A DNA stretch of 64,000 nt, taken from Tateyamaria omphalii. GTDB lineage: Bacteria > Pseudomonadota > Alphaproteobacteria > Rhodobacterales > Rhodobacteraceae. This document shows, one piece after another, positions 32,478 to 41,597 of this stretch. The position numbers and the translations under genes were made by a program. The stretch covers positions 310,001-374,000 of the forward strand of contig NZ_CP019312.1 of NCBI RefSeq assembly GCF_001969365.1, read 5' to 3'. The notes beneath the pieces were generated by a model. It was not told the origin of the DNA and searched no databases. It was given only the letters and a program-made list of their open reading frames with translations. Numbering within the stretch: the stretch's first letter is position 1; every line of letters begins with the position of its first letter.

Positions 32478-34058
32478 TCACCAGAACAGGATCAGCGTGC
32501 CGATCATCAGCGCGCCAAGGATCCAGGCATGGGTTTTGACATTCTTCAGGAACGGAGCATTCGCCGCATCGGTGTCAAAGGCGGCCTCGCGGGTCCACAG
32601 CGCGTCTTCGTCCACATCGTCCCGGTCGCCCATGAGGCTGAGACCGACAAAGATGGCCGCAGACACAAGCGTCATGATCGTCACGTTGATGGTGAAATGC
32701 AGCGGCCAGATCCCGAACTGGTTGGCGACAAAGACGCACAGGCCCAACAGGTGCCCGCCGATCAGCGTCCAGAATGCTGCACTGGCCGTGCCACGCGACC
32801 ACAGCGCGCCCAGCGTGAAGCAGACGACGAGGGGCGGCACCAGCACGGAAAACGCCTGTTGGATATAATCCCAAAGCCCGCCGAAATACTGGATGAACGG
32901 GGCCCAGATGATGGCAATGACCATAAAGCCCAGCGTCGCCCACGTGCCCCATTTCTTCTGTTGTTCCGGCTCGGGTTCGCGCCCTTTCCTGGTCAGGAAA
33001 TCGTTGACCAGCAGGGTCGAGGACGAATTGAGCGTGCTGTCCACCGACGACATGATGGCCGCGATCAGCCCGGCCAGGACAAGGCCCGTCAGGCCCGCGG
33101 GCAGCACCTCGGTGATGATGATGGGGAACACCTGATCGGGTGCCGAGATGTCCGGCAGGGTGACGACGGCCATCACACCCGGCAGGATGATGAAGAACGT
33201 GGGCAGGATCTTGAGAACACCGCCAAGGATGGCGCCCCATTGCGCGCGGCTCAGATCCTTGGCGCCCAGCACGCGCTGCACGATGTACTGGTTCGTGACC
33301 CAGTACCAGAAGCCCAGAAGCCAGACGCCGGTAAAGAGGCCGGGCCACGGCAGCGTGTCGTCGTCGATGGGCTGCACGATGCTCAGATTGCCGTCGGGCA
33401 CCTGATCCTGCACGGTGGCCCATGAAAAGTCGACGGACTGGAACATCAGGAATGCCGTCAACGCGGTGCCCAGAAGCAGCACGACGGCTTGCAGGATATC
33501 GGTGTAGACCACGGCCTTGAGACCGCCAAGCGCGGTATATATCCCCGCAAAGATGCCGATGCCGACACAGAACATCCAGATGTCGACACCCGGAAAGAAC
33601 ACGCGCATCACCACCGCCCCCGCATAAAGCCCCCCGGCGGTGTCCACGATCACGGTAAAGACGATGGTCAGGCCGGAAAAATACAGGCGCACCCGGCGCG
33701 AGTACCGTTTTTCCAGGTATTCCGGCGTGGTCGAGATGCGGGATTTCAGGAACACGGGCGCAAAGACGAACGCCATCAGCAAAAGCGGGATGCCCGCCAT
33801 CCATTCATAGGCCGACACCGCCAGCCCGCCGGAATAGGCGCTGCCGGTGAGGCCCACGAGCGTCGAGGTCGAGATGTTCGAGGCAAAGAGCGAGAAGCCG
33901 ATGGCGGCCCAGCCCAGTGACCGGCCCGCCAGAAACAGGTCCTCGCCCGTCTTGGTCTGGCGCGCGACCCAGACGCCGATGGCCACCACGATGCCCAGAT
34001 ACCCCGCGATGACGATGTAATCGAGAACGGCAAGGTCGGCGTCGATCTGGTTTTCCAT
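32478..34058 (-). CDS. Sodium:solute symporter (SSF family)
   Basis: 526 residues from ATG 34058; a GTG 11 codons upstream is also possible. About 13 to 14 helices with SSF motifs: DLFLAGRSLGWAAIGFSLFA with NISTSTLVGL, YIVQRVLGAKDLSRAQWG and GLIAAIMSSVDSTLNSSSTL (Na2-site Ser/Thr). GLYAGAVV and the length fit the SGLT-like sugar or myo-inositol branch. An exact EcfG promoter precedes it (34133-34157). Along with the SDR downstream it may import and process a sugar or osmolyte. Confidence 0.9.
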   Translation of the reverse strand: MENQIDADLAVLDYIVIAGYLGIVVAIGVWVARQTKTGEDLFLAGRSLGWAAIGFSLFASNISTSTLVGLTGSAYSGGLAVSAYEWMAGIPLLLMAFVFAPVFLKSRISTTPEYLEKRYSRRVRLYFSGLTIVFTVIVDTAGGLYAGAVVMRVFFPGVDIWMFCVGIGIFAGIYTALGGLKAVVYTDILQAVVLLLGTALTAFLMFQSVDFSWATVQDQVPDGNLSIVQPIDDDTLPWPGLFTGVWLLGFWYWVTNQYIVQRVLGAKDLSRAQWGAILGGVLKILPTFFIILPGVMAVVTLPDISAPDQVFPIIITEVLPAGLTGLVLAGLIAAIMSSVDSTLNSSSTLLVNDFLTRKGREPEPEQQKKWGTWATLGFMVIAIIWAPFIQYFGGLWDYIQQAFSVLVPPLVVCFTLGALWSRGTASAAFWTLIGGHLLGLCVFVANQFGIWPLHFTINVTIMTLVSAAIFVGLSLMGDRDDVDEDALWTREAAFDTDAANAPFLKNVKTHAWILGALMIGTLILFW

Positions 34059-34132
34059 GGTGTCTGGTTCCCGTGTGGCAGGCTGTGCCACGGGCCACCC
34101 GGGCGGTGCAATGCGTTCAAGATCATCAGCTT

Positions 34133-34157
34133 AACGCCCGAACGGGTCTTCGGTTCC
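34133..34157 (-). promoter_or_regulatory. EcfG promoter of the SSF-SDR operon
   Basis: Minus strand: GGAAC (34157-34153), 16 bases, CGTT (34136-34133). Exact. It sits between the DUF998 stop and the symporter start, so this pair can be transcribed apart from the upstream MscS operon. Confidence 0.82.
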
Positions 34158-34161
34158 CGGC

Positions 34162-34797
34162 TCAGGACAGGCTGTTGCGTCCTTGTCGCCACAGGATCCA
34201 CGCCAGCGGCAGGGTCCAGATCAAGGTCGCGGCGACCGCGATCTTTTCCAGCGCCCCATCATAGCTGTCGGGCGCCAGCTTGAAACCCGTGGCAAAGACG
34301 ATCCACAGAATTGCGGATGCGATGAAGGCCCCGCGCAGCGCCGCGCTGATCCGCGCAATCGCTCCGGCCATGACCAGCGGCCCGGCAAGGTAGAGCGGGC
34401 CCAGCAAGAAGGTCAGCCAGACATGTACGGTCCAGTTGTCACCCTGTGCCGTCAAATCGTCCCAAAGGCCCAGCAGCGTGATCACGAGGGCCAGCAGCGC
34501 CAGTACGAACACCCCCAAGGACCACCAGAACCGCCCGATGTGGTAATGTGCCGTCCCGATGGACAGCGCCAGCATCCCGGTCGCGCCCAGATAGAACCCG
34601 GTGTCCATGATCCACTTGTGCGGCCCGCGCCCCAGGTCGCTGATCGTGTCGGCCATGAAATCATGTTCGGCGAACGCCATGGCCATCAGCATGGCGGCAA
34701 GGGGCGCGATGTTGCCAAGCGCCCCGACCGCCCCGCAAAACACCAGCAGTTCGGGTCGCAATTCGTTCAGGGCATCGTGGTTGCGTTCGTGGTCCAT
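34162..34797 (-). CDS. DUF998 membrane protein
   Basis: 211 residues with six hydrophobic segments. The conserved DUF998 segment MADTISDLGRGPHKWIMDTG lies after the first helix, then HYHIGRFWW. Function unknown. Its start is 4 bases after the mscS stop, so it is translated from the same mRNA, which suggests a membrane-stress role. Confidence 0.82.
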   Translation of the reverse strand: MDHERNHDALNELRPELLVFCGAVGALGNIAPLAAMLMAMAFAEHDFMADTISDLGRGPHKWIMDTGFYLGATGMLALSIGTAHYHIGRFWWSLGVFVLALLALVITLLGLWDDLTAQGDNWTVHVWLTFLLGPLYLAGPLVMAGAIARISAALRGAFIASAILWIVFATGFKLAPDSYDGALEKIAVAATLIWTLPLAWILWRQGRNSLS

Positions 34798-34801
34798 CAG
34801 A

Positions 34802-35926
34802 TCAAGCCGCCCGGCCGTTGGATGTGTCGCGGTCGTCGCGCGCGGGCGTGTCCAATTCTCCGCGCAGGCGCGGCAGTGCCTGAGGGTACTCGGACTGGAA
34901 CCATTCGATCATCTTTTCCCGAATTTCGCAGCGCAGGTCCCATGCCTGCGGCGAGGTGCGCGCACTCATCAAACCGCGCAAGGTGACGGTATCCTTGTCG
35001 GTGTCGGTCACTTGCAGGTTCGCGACCTGTCCGTCCCAATGGGGCGAGTTTTTCAGCAACTCCATCAGCTTTTCGCGCGCAGCACTGACGGGGACGGTAT
35101 AGTCCAGATACCAGTGCACAGCGCCGATGATCGACGCGCTTTCGCGGGTCCAGTTCTGGAACGGCTGTTCGATGAAATAGGACAGTGGCACGACCATGCG
35201 CCGCCAATCCCAGATGCGCACGACGACATAGGTGGCAAAGATCTCCTCGATCCAGCCCCATTCGCCTTCGACGATGACAACGTCGTCCAGCCGGATGGGC
35301 TGCGTGATGGCGATCTGGATGCCCGCGATCAGGTTGGCCAGCACGGGCCGCGCGGCCAGGCCCAGGATCAGCCCCGCCGCACCGGCGGAGGCGAACAAGC
35401 TGACGCCGTAGCGCTGCACGCTCTCGAATGTCAGCAGGACGGCGGCGGCGGTGAAGATGCCCAGCACGATCACGGCGGTGCGTCGCAAGACGCGCACCTG
35501 CGTGACGTATTTGCGGGCGGCCAGGTTGTCGTCCGTGTCGAACCGGTACTTGCGCATCGACCGTTCGGCAAAGTGATTGACCAACAGGATCGCGGTCCAG
35601 CCCACAAGGACGATCAGAAGGATAAGCACCGCGTGCTGCAACCCGTCGTTCCAGAATGTCGGCAGGCGCACCGCAGGCAGGACGACGATCAGACCAAGCA
35701 GGACAAAGGCAAGCCGCATGGGCCTGCGGGCCCGGCGCACGGCGGACCCGGCCAGCCCGACATCGGCCCCGAACACCCGCGTCAGCACGCGAAACGTCAG
35801 CCAGTGCAGCAGAAGCCCGCCCAGAATGGCAAGCCCGACCGCTGCAAGGGGCAGCAGGAAGCCGGGTAACCCTTCGACCCATGTGATGGCATCCTGTGCC
35901 GCGCGTTGCAGATCGTCCAGTTCCAT
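34802..35926 (-). CDS. Small-conductance mechanosensitive channel (MscS family)
   Basis: 374 residues. Several N-terminal helices precede the pore helix TM3 (FASAGAAGLILGLAARPVLA, about 178-197, the Gly/Ala-rich pattern of MscS), followed by the beta domain (NLIAGIQIAITQPIRLDDVV, then WIEEIFATYVVVRIWDWRRMVVPL) and an alpha-beta C-terminus. It opens on hypo-osmotic shock to release solutes. It lies 6 bases after an SSF symporter stop: solute import and emergency release are coded together. A 494-codon alternate frame over the same bases is a shadow. Confidence 0.92.
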   Translation of the reverse strand: MELDDLQRAAQDAITWVEGLPGFLLPLAAVGLAILGGLLLHWLTFRVLTRVFGADVGLAGSAVRRARRPMRLAFVLLGLIVVLPAVRLPTFWNDGLQHAVLILLIVLVGWTAILLVNHFAERSMRKYRFDTDDNLAARKYVTQVRVLRRTAVIVLGIFTAAAVLLTFESVQRYGVSLFASAGAAGLILGLAARPVLANLIAGIQIAITQPIRLDDVVIVEGEWGWIEEIFATYVVVRIWDWRRMVVPLSYFIEQPFQNWTRESASIIGAVHWYLDYTVPVSAAREKLMELLKNSPHWDGQVANLQVTDTDKDTVTLRGLMSARTSPQAWDLRCEIREKMIEWFQSEYPQALPRLRGELDTPARDDRDTSNGRAA

Positions 35927-35932
35927 CTCCGG

Positions 35933-37534
35933 TCACCAGAACCAGATCACAAAGCCGGCGGTACAGATCACCAGCAACCCGGCCCACAGGGTGCGGTCCT
36001 GCCAGAAGGGGGTTTCGATGGTTGTGAACACCTCTCGCGCTTCCTTGCCTGACCAGACCAGATCGCCCACGTTTTCCTTGTCGTCGGGCGAGGTCAGGGC
36101 GGAAATGCCCATATGCGTGACGATCCCAAGGCACATCATGATGGTGGACATGATGGTATAGTGGATCTCGGGCAGGCCCAGATCGGCCCAGATGCCCGTC
36201 ACCTCCTTCATGATGAACAGCGGAATGCCCACGACAAGGCCCAGCAGAATCGTCCAGAAGGCCCCGTTCCCGTTCAGCCACGGGATGAACAGGCCGAAGA
36301 TATAGACCACCACGATGGTCGGGATGATGTAGGACAGCGACGACTGGAAATAGCTGAACAGACTTTCGAACCCGGCGATGGTCGGGGCATAGAGTGCGCC
36401 GAACACCATGACCACACCGGTCACGACCCGGCCCAGCCAGACCTGCCGCTCCTCGCTCACGTCCCAGATGGGTTCGACGAAATCCTTCACCACGAGGGTC
36501 GAGGCCGAGTTCATCGCAGAATCCAGCGACGACATGATCGCCGCGATCAGCGCCGCCATGATCAGCCCGCGCAGGCCGATGGGCATCAGTTCGAACGCGA
36601 GGGTGGGAAAGGCCAGGTCGGGCGTTTCAAGGTCTGGGTACAGTTTCAGCGCGATCAGCCCCGGCAGGATCATCAGAAACAGGTTGGGCAGTTTCAGGAA
36701 CCCGGCGAACAGGGCACCGATCTGCCCTTCCTTCAGGTTCTTGGCGCCCAGCGTGCGCTGCACGACAAACTGGTTGATGGTCCAGTAATAGAACCCCAGC
36801 AGAACCACCCCCCACAGTCCCGTCCACGGCAGGAAATCGTCGCTTGGCGGCAGGATCAGCTTGGTCTTTTCCTCGGGGATGTCGACGAACAGCTCTTTCC
36901 AGCCGCCGATCTCGTCCAGCCCGATCCAGAACAGGGCCGCGGCCCCGATGATCAGCAGGATGGCCTGTACCGTGTCGGTCACGACCACCGCCGACAACCC
37001 GCCCAGAACGGTGTAGATGCCCGCCACCAGCGCCAGCACGGCGACGGCGGTCCACAGGTTCAGATAGCCGGTGACGTTCGAGATCACGAGGCCCCCGGCA
37101 TAGAGCGCACCAGCCGTGTCGATGAACAGGATGGCCAGGATCGTGAACAGCGAAAACGCCCGGCGTGATCGGACGTCGTAGCGTGCTTCGAGGAATTCGG
37201 GAACGGTCGAGATCTTGGCCCTGAGGAACGAGGGCAGGATGAAGATCGCGAACAGGATCAGGACAAGCGCCGCCGTCCATTCATAGTTGAAGATGACAAC
37301 GCCGTTGGAATAGGCACCGCCCATCAGCCCGACAAAGCTGGACCCCGACATGTTCGAGGCAAAGAGCGAGAAGCCGATCAAGTACCAGGGCAGGGACCGA
37401 CCGGCGAGGAAATAGTCATCCGATCCGCCGCCGGATTTGCGCGACACATAGATGCCGTGCGCGATAACGCCGATGAAGTACACGACGACAATCGCGTAAT
37501 CTATCCAATGAAGATCGAACTTTGCGTCACCCAT
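35933..37534 (-). CDS. Sodium:solute symporter (SSF family), second copy
   Basis: 533 residues with AGAAGG upstream of the ATG at 37534. SSF motifs are DDYFLAGRSLPWYLIGFSLF, FVVQRTLGAKNLKEGQIGAL and ALIAAIMSSLDSAMNSASTL. It is clearly a paralogue of the 32478 symporter, sharing the QRxLGAK and IMSSxDS blocks; its substrate likely differs. First gene of the operon SSF-mscS-DUF998. No EcfG promoter of exact type was found upstream. Confidence 0.9.
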   Translation of the reverse strand: MGDAKFDLHWIDYAIVVVYFIGVIAHGIYVSRKSGGGSDDYFLAGRSLPWYLIGFSLFASNMSGSSFVGLMGGAYSNGVVIFNYEWTAALVLILFAIFILPSFLRAKISTVPEFLEARYDVRSRRAFSLFTILAILFIDTAGALYAGGLVISNVTGYLNLWTAVAVLALVAGIYTVLGGLSAVVVTDTVQAILLIIGAAALFWIGLDEIGGWKELFVDIPEEKTKLILPPSDDFLPWTGLWGVVLLGFYYWTINQFVVQRTLGAKNLKEGQIGALFAGFLKLPNLFLMILPGLIALKLYPDLETPDLAFPTLAFELMPIGLRGLIMAALIAAIMSSLDSAMNSASTLVVKDFVEPIWDVSEERQVWLGRVVTGVVMVFGALYAPTIAGFESLFSYFQSSLSYIIPTIVVVYIFGLFIPWLNGNGAFWTILLGLVVGIPLFIMKEVTGIWADLGLPEIHYTIMSTIMMCLGIVTHMGISALTSPDDKENVGDLVWSGKEAREVFTTIETPFWQDRTLWAGLLVICTAGFVIWFW

Positions 37535-37934
37535 GATAGCCTTCTGTCATCTGTACGCGGTGGTCGGCCGGTGGCGGGATCTTGCGCCGTCCGATGGCCG
37601 CCTGGGAATGTGCGGTGGAACGGAAACGCGGCCTCGGGACGTTTTCGTTTGGGCAATCAGCGCATGGGCGGCATCGGTCGGTGCGGCCTGGAAATGGCGC
37701 GGACCGGCACAGGTGCGCGTCGTTCAAAACTTGGAAAGAAAAATCGGCGGAAGGACTGGATCAGGTAATGCAGCATGGCGAACCTCTTTGAATGGGTCGG
37801 ACGCAGCGGCCATTGCCACCTGTCCTACCTGTCAACGCCGTCCGTCGTGCTTCGGTTTCGGGGGATATGCATTTTGATGCCAGATGCCCCGCGATGGCCT
37901 TGATCGTATTGTGATTTTTTGCACGTGCGCGCCT
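37535..37934. other. 400-base intergenic region
   Basis: Lies between the starts of the symporter operon and the end of the antiporter gene. A 42-codon frame from 37774 has no ribosome-binding site and is not called. A plus-strand GGAAC/CGTT pair around 37618 has an 18-base spacer and no gene after it. I see no RNA gene or terminator. Confidence 0.5.
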
Positions 37935-38966
37935 TTACAGCGCGATGGCCTGCACGGCGATGGCCCCGGCATAGAGGCCCAGAATGGCCAGGCTCTCGCG
38001 CCCGATCCCGCCCGGGCCCTGCCGTTCGCGATAGAGCAGGCCAAGCAGCAGGATCGCCGTCATGATCATCCCCACGGTCAGCCAGAACAGGTCGCTTGTC
38101 TGGATCGCGTGGTAGATGGAGCCGTCCCGATATCCCACGTCCGATATCGTCAGGAACAGGGTGTCAAAGGTGTTGCCGCCGATGATCCCGCCCACGGCCA
38201 GTTGCAATGCGCCCCGCCGGACGGCGGCGATGGTCGTGACCAGTTCGGGCAGCGACGTCGCCACGGCCGTCATCAAGGCCCCGACCAGCGATGCCGACAG
38301 GTTCAGGCGGTCGGTCATTTCACCCCCGACCTGGCCGATCGCCCACCCGGCAGCACCCAGAAACAGCATCAAGACCGCGAATTGTACAATCAGCCCGGTC
38401 GCGCGCTGGCCCGGTTCATCGCCGTCGTCCGGCGTATCGGCGCGGGTGTCTTCGGTTTCGACCGGGCGCCACATCGGTTCCGCGCGCAGCCGCGACGTGG
38501 CGACGACGCCAAGACCGTAAAGCAAAACCAGCAGCAGGGACGCGGGGTGCACGCCCCATATGGCCACCTCAGGCGTGGCATAGGCGGCCAGCGGCACGCT
38601 CAGCAACAACAGCAGCACGCCGCATTGAAAGACATTGGCCAATTCCGCAGCCGCATGTTCAAGGTTGGCGCGCCGGTAGAGTATATCCGCCACGGCCAGG
38701 AACGCCGTCTGCGCCGCGATGCCGCCGATCCCGTTGGAAAAGGCAAGCGACGCGCGCCCGTCCAGCGCCGCCGTCAGCGATACGATTGTCCCGGAAAATG
38801 ACGTGGCCGCCCCCAGAAGGACGCCACCCACGACCGCCTCGCCCAATCCGGTCCGGTCCGCGATCCGATCCGCAAGGTCCGTCATGCGCATGCCTGCAAA
38901 CAGGATCACGGTCGCGGCGACCGCCCCGATGCCAAGCAAGGCCCAAAGGGAAAACGAAGACAGCAT
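37935..38966 (-). CDS. Cation/Ca2+ antiporter (CaCA family)
   Basis: 343 residues from the ATG at 38966; a GTG 24 codons upstream has no ribosome-binding site. Two inverted repeats of about five helices. The alpha-2 repeat is canonical (VATSLPELVTTIAAVRRG, then GGIIGGNTFDTLFLTISD). The alpha-1 repeat reads GAATSFSGTIVSLTAALDGR, so the Pro-Glu expected in GxxTSxPE is replaced by Ser-Gly. That removes one of the two acidic residues that bind the cation. The polar central loop is DDGDEPG-rich. The transported ion is uncertain. Confidence 0.8.
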   Translation of the reverse strand: MLSSFSLWALLGIGAVAATVILFAGMRMTDLADRIADRTGLGEAVVGGVLLGAATSFSGTIVSLTAALDGRASLAFSNGIGGIAAQTAFLAVADILYRRANLEHAAAELANVFQCGVLLLLLSVPLAAYATPEVAIWGVHPASLLLVLLYGLGVVATSRLRAEPMWRPVETEDTRADTPDDGDEPGQRATGLIVQFAVLMLFLGAAGWAIGQVGGEMTDRLNLSASLVGALMTAVATSLPELVTTIAAVRRGALQLAVGGIIGGNTFDTLFLTISDVGYRDGSIYHAIQTSDLFWLTVGMIMTAILLLGLLYRERQGPGGIGRESLAILGLYAGAIAVQAIAL

Positions 38967-38974
38967 GGCCCGAG

Positions 38975-39000
38975 AACGCGCGCGGACGCCACTTTGTTCA
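38975..39000 (-). promoter_or_regulatory. Weak EcfG-like promoter of the antiporter gene
   Basis: Minus strand: TGAAC (39000-38996), 17 bases, CGTT (38978-38975). One base from consensus; leaves an 8-base leader to the ATG at 38966. Confidence 0.35.
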
Positions 39001-39052
39001 AATTTCTGTGCCGACCTGACATGACCTCCGAACGTCACCGTCCATTTTCAAT

Positions 39053-39078
39053 GGAACCCGCCATGGTTGCGTGACGTT
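39053..39078 (+). promoter_or_regulatory. EcfG promoter of the dehydrogenase-caa3 operon
   Basis: GGAAC (39053-39057), 17 bases, CGTT (39075-39078). Exact, 31 bases before the ATG at 39110. No other promoter or terminator was seen before 47465. Confidence 0.88.
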
Positions 39079-39109
39079 GGTCTACCATTCGATCAACGGA
39101 GAGATATCC

Positions 39110-39796
39110 ATGCACCACCGCTTTTCTCGACGCGCCGTCTTGCTGTCCATGGGCGGTGCGGCGCTTTCCGCATCCATGCCCGTCCGGCACGCCTTTGCAC
39201 AGATGGACGCCGAACCGTGGGCGTTTCTGACCGATGACGAAGCGCGGTGGCTGGCGGCCATTGCGGACATCTTCATTCCCGAAGACGACCATCCCAGCGC
39301 CAGCCAGGCCGGCGTCGTGGACTACATCGACATGCAACTGGCCACCGGCTATGGGCAGGGGCAGGGACTGTACCTTCAGGGGCCGTTTCCCGAAGGCACG
39401 CCCGAGCAAGGCTGGCAACTGCCCGTGACCCCCGCCGAACTGATCCGCAACGGGATTGCCGCAGCGCGTGAGGAGACCGACCTTGCCACGCTGCCCGATA
39501 CCGACCGGCTGACATGGGTCGAAGCGTTTTCGAAACGCGAGGATCCCATCGGAGACGCACCGGCGCAGACCTTCTTTGGCGAACTGCTCAGCCTGACGAA
39601 AGAAGGGTACTTCGCCGATCCCATCTACCTTGGCAATCACGATTACGCGGGCTGGCGCATGGTCGGTTTTCCCGGCGCGCACGCCTATTTCACCGAACGT
39701 GTGGGCGACAATGCCCCCACCAAACAACCACCCATGGGCATCGCGCACGGCCAGTTGGGCCACCGCGCGCCCCGTCCCATCAGTCAGGAGGGTTGA
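39110..39796 (+). CDS. Gluconate 2-dehydrogenase subunit 3-like protein (Tat-exported)
   Basis: 228 residues from the ATG at 39110 (GGAGAG upstream). A Tat signal (FSRRAVLLSMGGAALSASMP) ends at an AFA site near residue 30. The mature part (FLTDDEARWLAAIADIFIPE with later GWRMVGFPGAHAYF) is the gluconate_2-dh3 fold. In these complexes the small subunit carries the GMC subunit, which has no signal of its own, through the Tat system. The GMC gene follows after 3 bases. Confidence 0.9.
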   Translation: MHHRFSRRAVLLSMGGAALSASMPVRHAFAQMDAEPWAFLTDDEARWLAAIADIFIPEDDHPSASQAGVVDYIDMQLATGYGQGQGLYLQGPFPEGTPEQGWQLPVTPAELIRNGIAAAREETDLATLPDTDRLTWVEAFSKREDPIGDAPAQTFFGELLSLTKEGYFADPIYLGNHDYAGWRMVGFPGAHAYFTERVGDNAPTKQPPMGIAHGQLGHRAPRPISQEG

Positions 39797-39799
39797 GCG

Positions 39800-41584
39800 A
39801 TGGCCACCCGCACGCTTCCCAAAACGGATGTTGTCATTGTCGGCGGCGGCTGGACCGGCCTGACGGCGGCCTATGAACTGGCCCATGCCGGTCAACGCTG
39901 CGTCGTGCTGGAACGCGGGCAAAACCGCCATACGGCGACGTCCTTTGCCGGGCCCGAGGAACATGACGAATTGAAATATGCGCTGCGTCACGGCCATATG
40001 CAGGACCTCAAGAAGGAAACGCTGACCTTCCGCAACAACCGCGATCAGCAGGCGTTGCCGATGCGGCGGTTGGGATCGTTCCTGCCAGGCACGGGCCTGG
40101 GCGGCGCGGGCATCCACTGGAACGGGCAGATCTGGCGGCCCCTGCCATCGGACCTGGAAATGCGCAGCCATTACGAAGACCGGTATGGCAGCCAGTTCAT
40201 CCCGGACGACCTGACCATTCAGGACTGGGGCGTGACCTATGACGAACTTGAACCGCATCTGGATTTCTTCGAACGGATCTGCGGCGCCGCCGGATACGCG
40301 GGCAACCTGAACGGCGAGACACGAGCGGGCGGCAACGTGTTCGAAGGCCAGCGCAGCGCCGACTATCCGAACCCGGCCATGAAACAGCCCATTTCCAACA
40401 CGCTGTTCGGCAAGGCCGCGGAAAAGCTGGGGTACAACCCGTTTCCGATGCCTTCGGCCAACGTCACGCAAGCCTATGAAAACCCCTATGGCGCGCAGCT
40501 GCATCCCTGCACCTATTGCGGGTTCTGCGAACGCTTTGGCTGCGGGTATTTCGCCAAGGCCGACCCGATCATTTGCGTCTATGACCGGATCAAGGACCAC
40601 GACAATTTCGAGATCCGGTTCGAGGCACAGGTCCTGCGGGTGGAGAAGTCGGAAGACGGACAGACCGCAACCGGCGTGACCTATCTGGGCGAAGACGGGG
40701 TAGAGGTATTCCAGCCCGCAGACACCGTCTGCTTGAATGCCTACGGCTTGTGGAACGTGCATCTGATGCTCGTCTCCGACCTGGGCAAGCCATACGACCC
40801 CGCCACGCGCACAGGGGTCGTCGGGCGCAATTACGCTTATCAAACCGTCGCGGCGGTCGATGCGTTTTTCGACTCCGATGTGATCACCAACCCATTCATG
40901 GGGGCCGGTGCGCTGGGCGTTGTGGTCGACGATTTCAATGGTGACAATTTCGACCACGCCGAGTTGGGATTTCTGGGGGGCGGCTATATCGCGTGCAAGC
41001 AATACAACGGTCGCCCCATCAGCTACCAGCCCACACCCGAAGGGACGCCCGCATGGGGGGGCGACTGGAAACGCGCGGTGCGCGAGAATTACAACCATCA
41101 CGGTGATCTGGTCATTCACGGCTCGTCCGTGTCCACGCACGAAAACTACCTCGACCTTGATCCGACATGGACGGATGCGTATGGAAGGCCGCTGCTGCGG
41201 ATGACGTTCAACTTCCCCGACAACGACCGGAAGATGGGCGATTACGTGATGAACCGCGCGGTCGAGATCGCGCAGGAAATGGATAACGTTACCTCTGTGT
41301 CCAGCGTCAACATGGCGGCGAAGGGCAAGGATTATTCCATCGTGCCCTACCAGACGACGCACAATGCGGGCGGGGCGGTTATGGGCACCGATCCGACCAC
41401 CAGCGTTGTGAACCGCTTTGGCCAGATGTGGGATCACCACAATGTTTTCGTCTTTGGCGCGTGCCTGTTTCCGCAAAACCCCGGCTACAACCCCACGGGG
41501 CCGCTTATGGGGCTGGCCTATTGGACGCTGGATCACATGAAGACCGACTACCTGTCCAACCCCCGCCCGCTGATGGACGCCTGA
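39800..41584 (+). CDS. GMC flavoprotein dehydrogenase large subunit
   Basis: 594 residues, AGGAGG upstream. The FAD-binding motif VVIVGGGWTGLTAAYELA is at the N-terminus, and the C-terminal GMC region has the active-site pair around YQTTHNAGGAVMGTD and NPGYNPTGPLMGLAYW. A Cys cluster, HPCTYCGFCERFGCGY (about residues 235-250), could hold an Fe-S centre or structural site. It probably oxidises a sugar, sugar acid or alcohol in the periplasm and passes electrons to the cytochrome coded next. It lacks a signal peptide, consistent with co-export with 39110. Confidence 0.9.
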   Translation: MATRTLPKTDVVIVGGGWTGLTAAYELAHAGQRCVVLERGQNRHTATSFAGPEEHDELKYALRHGHMQDLKKETLTFRNNRDQQALPMRRLGSFLPGTGLGGAGIHWNGQIWRPLPSDLEMRSHYEDRYGSQFIPDDLTIQDWGVTYDELEPHLDFFERICGAAGYAGNLNGETRAGGNVFEGQRSADYPNPAMKQPISNTLFGKAAEKLGYNPFPMPSANVTQAYENPYGAQLHPCTYCGFCERFGCGYFAKADPIICVYDRIKDHDNFEIRFEAQVLRVEKSEDGQTATGVTYLGEDGVEVFQPADTVCLNAYGLWNVHLMLVSDLGKPYDPATRTGVVGRNYAYQTVAAVDAFFDSDVITNPFMGAGALGVVVDDFNGDNFDHAELGFLGGGYIACKQYNGRPISYQPTPEGTPAWGGDWKRAVRENYNHHGDLVIHGSSVSTHENYLDLDPTWTDAYGRPLLRMTFNFPDNDRKMGDYVMNRAVEIAQEMDNVTSVSSVNMAAKGKDYSIVPYQTTHNAGGAVMGTDPTTSVVNRFGQMWDHHNVFVFGACLFPQNPGYNPTGPLMGLAYWTLDHMKTDYLSNPRPLMDA

Positions 41585-41597
41585 AGGAGAGACACCG

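Noticed and set aside
34797..36281. 494-codon frame on the same strand as mscS
   Set aside because: Overlaps the MscS and symporter genes in another frame and has no domain pattern; Arg/Ala/Gly-rich shadow.
37618..37645. EcfG-like site in the gap before the antiporter
   Set aside because: GGAAC and CGTT are 18 bases apart and no plus-strand gene follows.
37774..37902. 42-codon frame in the 37535-37934 gap
   Set aside because: No ribosome-binding site, promoter or recognisable composition.
39035..41536. 833-codon open frame on the minus strand
   Set aside because: Antisense shadow of the Tat subunit and GMC genes, which have clear motifs, signals and ribosome-binding sites on the plus strand.
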